Of a DNA stretch of 7,272 nt, positions 6,296 to 7,272 are shown piece after piece. The notes under the pieces are model-generated. The model searched no databases. It saw only the letters and a list, made by a program, of their open reading frames with translations, and was not told the DNA's origin. Both the position numbers and the translations under genes were made by a program. The stretch covers positions 1 to 7,272 of the forward strand of contig JABSRS010000167.1 in NCBI GenBank assembly GCA_013214885.1. Direction: 5' to 3'. Position 1 is the first letter of the stretch. Each line of letters begins with the position of its first letter. This DNA comes from Gammaproteobacteria bacterium. Lineage in GTDB: Bacteria > Pseudomonadota > Gammaproteobacteria > Enterobacterales > Psychrobiaceae.

Positions 6296-6943
6296 GTGAA
6301 TATGCAAAAAATTATAAAAGTACTAGGTCTGAGCCTCGTTGCAGCGTCAATGACATTGGTCTCACACCATAGTTTAGCGATAAATGACGATGGCGTGATC
6401 CAGCTGTATTCGCAACGAGAGTTGCTGGCATTGATTGCCAAAAACCAACATTTGCAACAAGTAAAAGCCGATGACTGCCAATTAGTCGAAGATATCAAAG
6501 CGCGAGCCGAAATTGTTAAGTTGCCCAGCTATCAGTTTTTATATGGTGATATGCTCGCTTATGGGGTTTGTGTCGAGCGAGATGCTCAGCATGGTATTTA
6601 CATGATGGAGCAGAGCGCCCATCAAGGTCTGGTCGAGGCCATTGAACAACTCGGACGTTATTACCACATTGGACGTTTTTTCCAGCAAGACAATCACCGG
6701 GCATTGCGCTATTTATCCGAGGCTGCTGGTCTTGGTAATCTAAACGCCCAATTGCGTTTGGTCGAGATGCTTGGTGATGGACTAGGTAGCCCCGTCGACT
6801 TTGAAGATGCCTACCACTGGCTTCACAATTCAATTATTAGTGATAACACCCAGCGCTTAAAAGCTACTCAATTATTAGCAAAATTGGCCAAATTAATGCC
6901 TCAGCGGGTAATAGAACGCGCCAAAAGACCATTACTTAAATAA
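6296..6943 (+). CDS. motX: Sodium-type polar flagellar motor protein MotX
   Basis: MotX is a periplasmic protein that, with MotY, forms the T ring of the Na+-driven polar flagellar basal body and is needed to hold the PomA/PomB stators. The 215-aa product has a signal peptide (basic start, hydrophobic core about 8-22, likely cleavage after SLA at 28). Next comes VIQLYSQRELLALI (34-47), then VKADDCQLVEDI and YQFLYGDMLAYGVCVERD, all close to Vibrio MotX as I recall it. From about 79 to 180 it is built of Sel1-like repeats (GDMLAYGVCV..D...GIYMMEQSAHQG; YYHIGRF..QD..RALRYLSEAAGLG; EDAYHWLHNS). Cys61 and Cys92 are the only cysteines and could form a disulfide in the periplasm. GTG at 6296 has AGGGA 9 nt upstream; ATG at 6302 (GAG 5 nt upstream) is an alternative and changes little. 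It stands apart from other flagellar genes, driven by its own sigma-28 promoter, divergent from rluA and ending 14 bp from a converging gene. Confidence 0.93.
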   Translation: MNMQKIIKVLGLSLVAASMTLVSHHSLAINDDGVIQLYSQRELLALIAKNQHLQQVKADDCQLVEDIKARAEIVKLPSYQFLYGDMLAYGVCVERDAQHGIYMMEQSAHQGLVEAIEQLGRYYHIGRFFQQDNHRALRYLSEAAGLGNLNAQLRLVEMLGDGLGSPVDFEDAYHWLHNSIISDNTQRLKATQLLAKLAKLMPQRVIERAKRPLLK

Positions 6944-6957
6944 AAATAAAGGTCGAT

Positions 6958-7272
6958 TCATTTATGCCATAAATTTACCGTACCATCCTTAAATTGGATG
7001 GTGCTGTATAAACCTGCAAAACCACTGCCTAATATGAGATCACACTGAGCAAACCCATCATGCGGTAATAGCGCAACACTTACTGATTTACCAAATAATT
7101 TTTGCGACATGGTTTGAACCTGCTCTGTGTCTAGCGGTGTATGGTCAGCCAATAATTCACTAATTTCCAATGGTGTTAACGCATACCTTTCACGATACCT
7201 TCTGGTGATGTAAGAAACTTTACTGCCGCTATCAAGGCAAAGGTTCAATAGCATACTATTATTTTTTTGCTG
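6958..7272 (-). CDS. Retropepsin-like aspartic protease family protein (3' part only, putative)
   Basis: I do not recognise the specific gene. The frame has no stop up to the right edge: before the Met codon at 7254 it reads Q-Q-K-N-N-S, with no ribosome site. The gene therefore probably begins outside the window. The visible part looks like a retropepsin-type fold. A hydrophobic strand ends in LCLDSGSKVSYIT, resembling the D-[ST]-G-[AS] catalytic loop (Asp at residue 8 from the visible Met). About 66 residues later comes DLILGSGF, resembling the hydrophobic-hydrophobic-Gly strand, then YSTIQFKDGTVNL, resembling the terminal strands of clan AA proteases. Such proteins act as dimers with one Asp per subunit. 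Two cysteines (6 and 71 from that Met) are present. It ends 14 bp from motX, tail to tail. The fold is inferred by pattern; it could equally be a non-proteolytic hypothetical protein. Confidence 0.55.
   Translation of the reverse strand, partial: QQKNNSMLLNLCLDSGSKVSYITRRYRERYALTPLEISELLADHTPLDTEQVQTMSQKLFGKSVSVALLPHDGFAQCDLILGSGFAGLYSTIQFKDGTVNLWHK
6980..7004. other. Hairpin-forming inverted repeat inside the 3' end of the retropepsin-like gene
   Basis: ACCATCC (6982-6988) and GGATGGT (6996-7002) form a perfect 7-bp stem around the loop TTAAATT. One T-G wobble and one G-C pair extend it to 9 bp (6980-6988 with 6996-7004). It lies about 37 nt past the motX stop, so it could slow or end motX transcription. 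On neither strand is it followed by a T run, so I do not call it a terminator. Confidence 0.35.

Noticed and set aside
6289..6498. Open frame of 69 codons on the minus strand opposite the motX 5' end
   Set aside because: Antisense shadow of motX; the Cys/Trp/Ser-rich product looks like reverse-strand translation of a coding region.
6516..6833. Open frame of 105 codons on the minus strand inside motX
   Set aside because: Antisense to the conserved Sel1-like repeats of motX, with no domain pattern and no ribosome site.
6944..6957. GACC/GGTC pairing around the motX stop as a minus-strand terminator
   Set aside because: The stem is only 4-5 bp with a loop of about 20 nt; although TTTT follows, it is too weak to call.

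Overview
This window looks like ordinary chromosomal DNA from a marine gammaproteobacterium, most likely in the Alteromonadales (Shewanella / Psychrobium / Colwellia-like). The reasons are the gene order lepA-lepB-rnc-era-recO-pdxJ, the very close similarity of every housekeeping product to its E. coli counterpart, a moderately A/T-rich composition (judged by eye), and a motX gene, which marks a sodium-driven polar flagellum of the Vibrio/Shewanella type. The genus cannot be fixed from the sequence alone.

Positions 1-4539 (+ strand) hold one tightly packed housekeeping operon: the 3' end of lepA (EF-4, translation), lepB (signal peptidase I), rnc (RNase III), era (ribosome-assembly GTPase), recO (recombination mediator) and pdxJ (vitamin B6 synthesis). 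Gaps are 3, 48, -14, 14 and 12 nt. The shared themes are protein synthesis and export, rRNA processing and 30S assembly (rnc and era are translationally coupled), DNA repair, and cofactor supply. acpS, often found just after pdxJ, is not present.

Positions 4599-6204 (- strand) converge on that operon. rluA (tRNA/23S rRNA pseudouridine synthase) is followed by a secreted DUF3530-family protein. Each gene is preceded by the same extended -10 element (TGGTATAAT). A good intrinsic terminator for this unit lies inside the 3' end of pdxJ, so the convergent transcripts should overlap. Positions 6296-6943 (+) encode MotX, divergent from rluA. A strong sigma-28 (FliA) promoter lies in the 91-bp intergenic region and physically interleaves with the rluA promoter. 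Positions 6958-7272 (-) hold the 3' part of a gene whose product resembles the C-terminal core of a retropepsin-like aspartic protease; its 5' end lies beyond the window.

There is no gene-free stretch longer than about 120 bases, and I see no tRNA, rRNA, CRISPR array, insertion sequence or phage feature. I found no convincing new multi-gene system. The most interesting signals are regulatory (the interleaved motX/rluA promoters and the terminator embedded in pdxJ), together with the unidentified retropepsin-like gene at the right edge.
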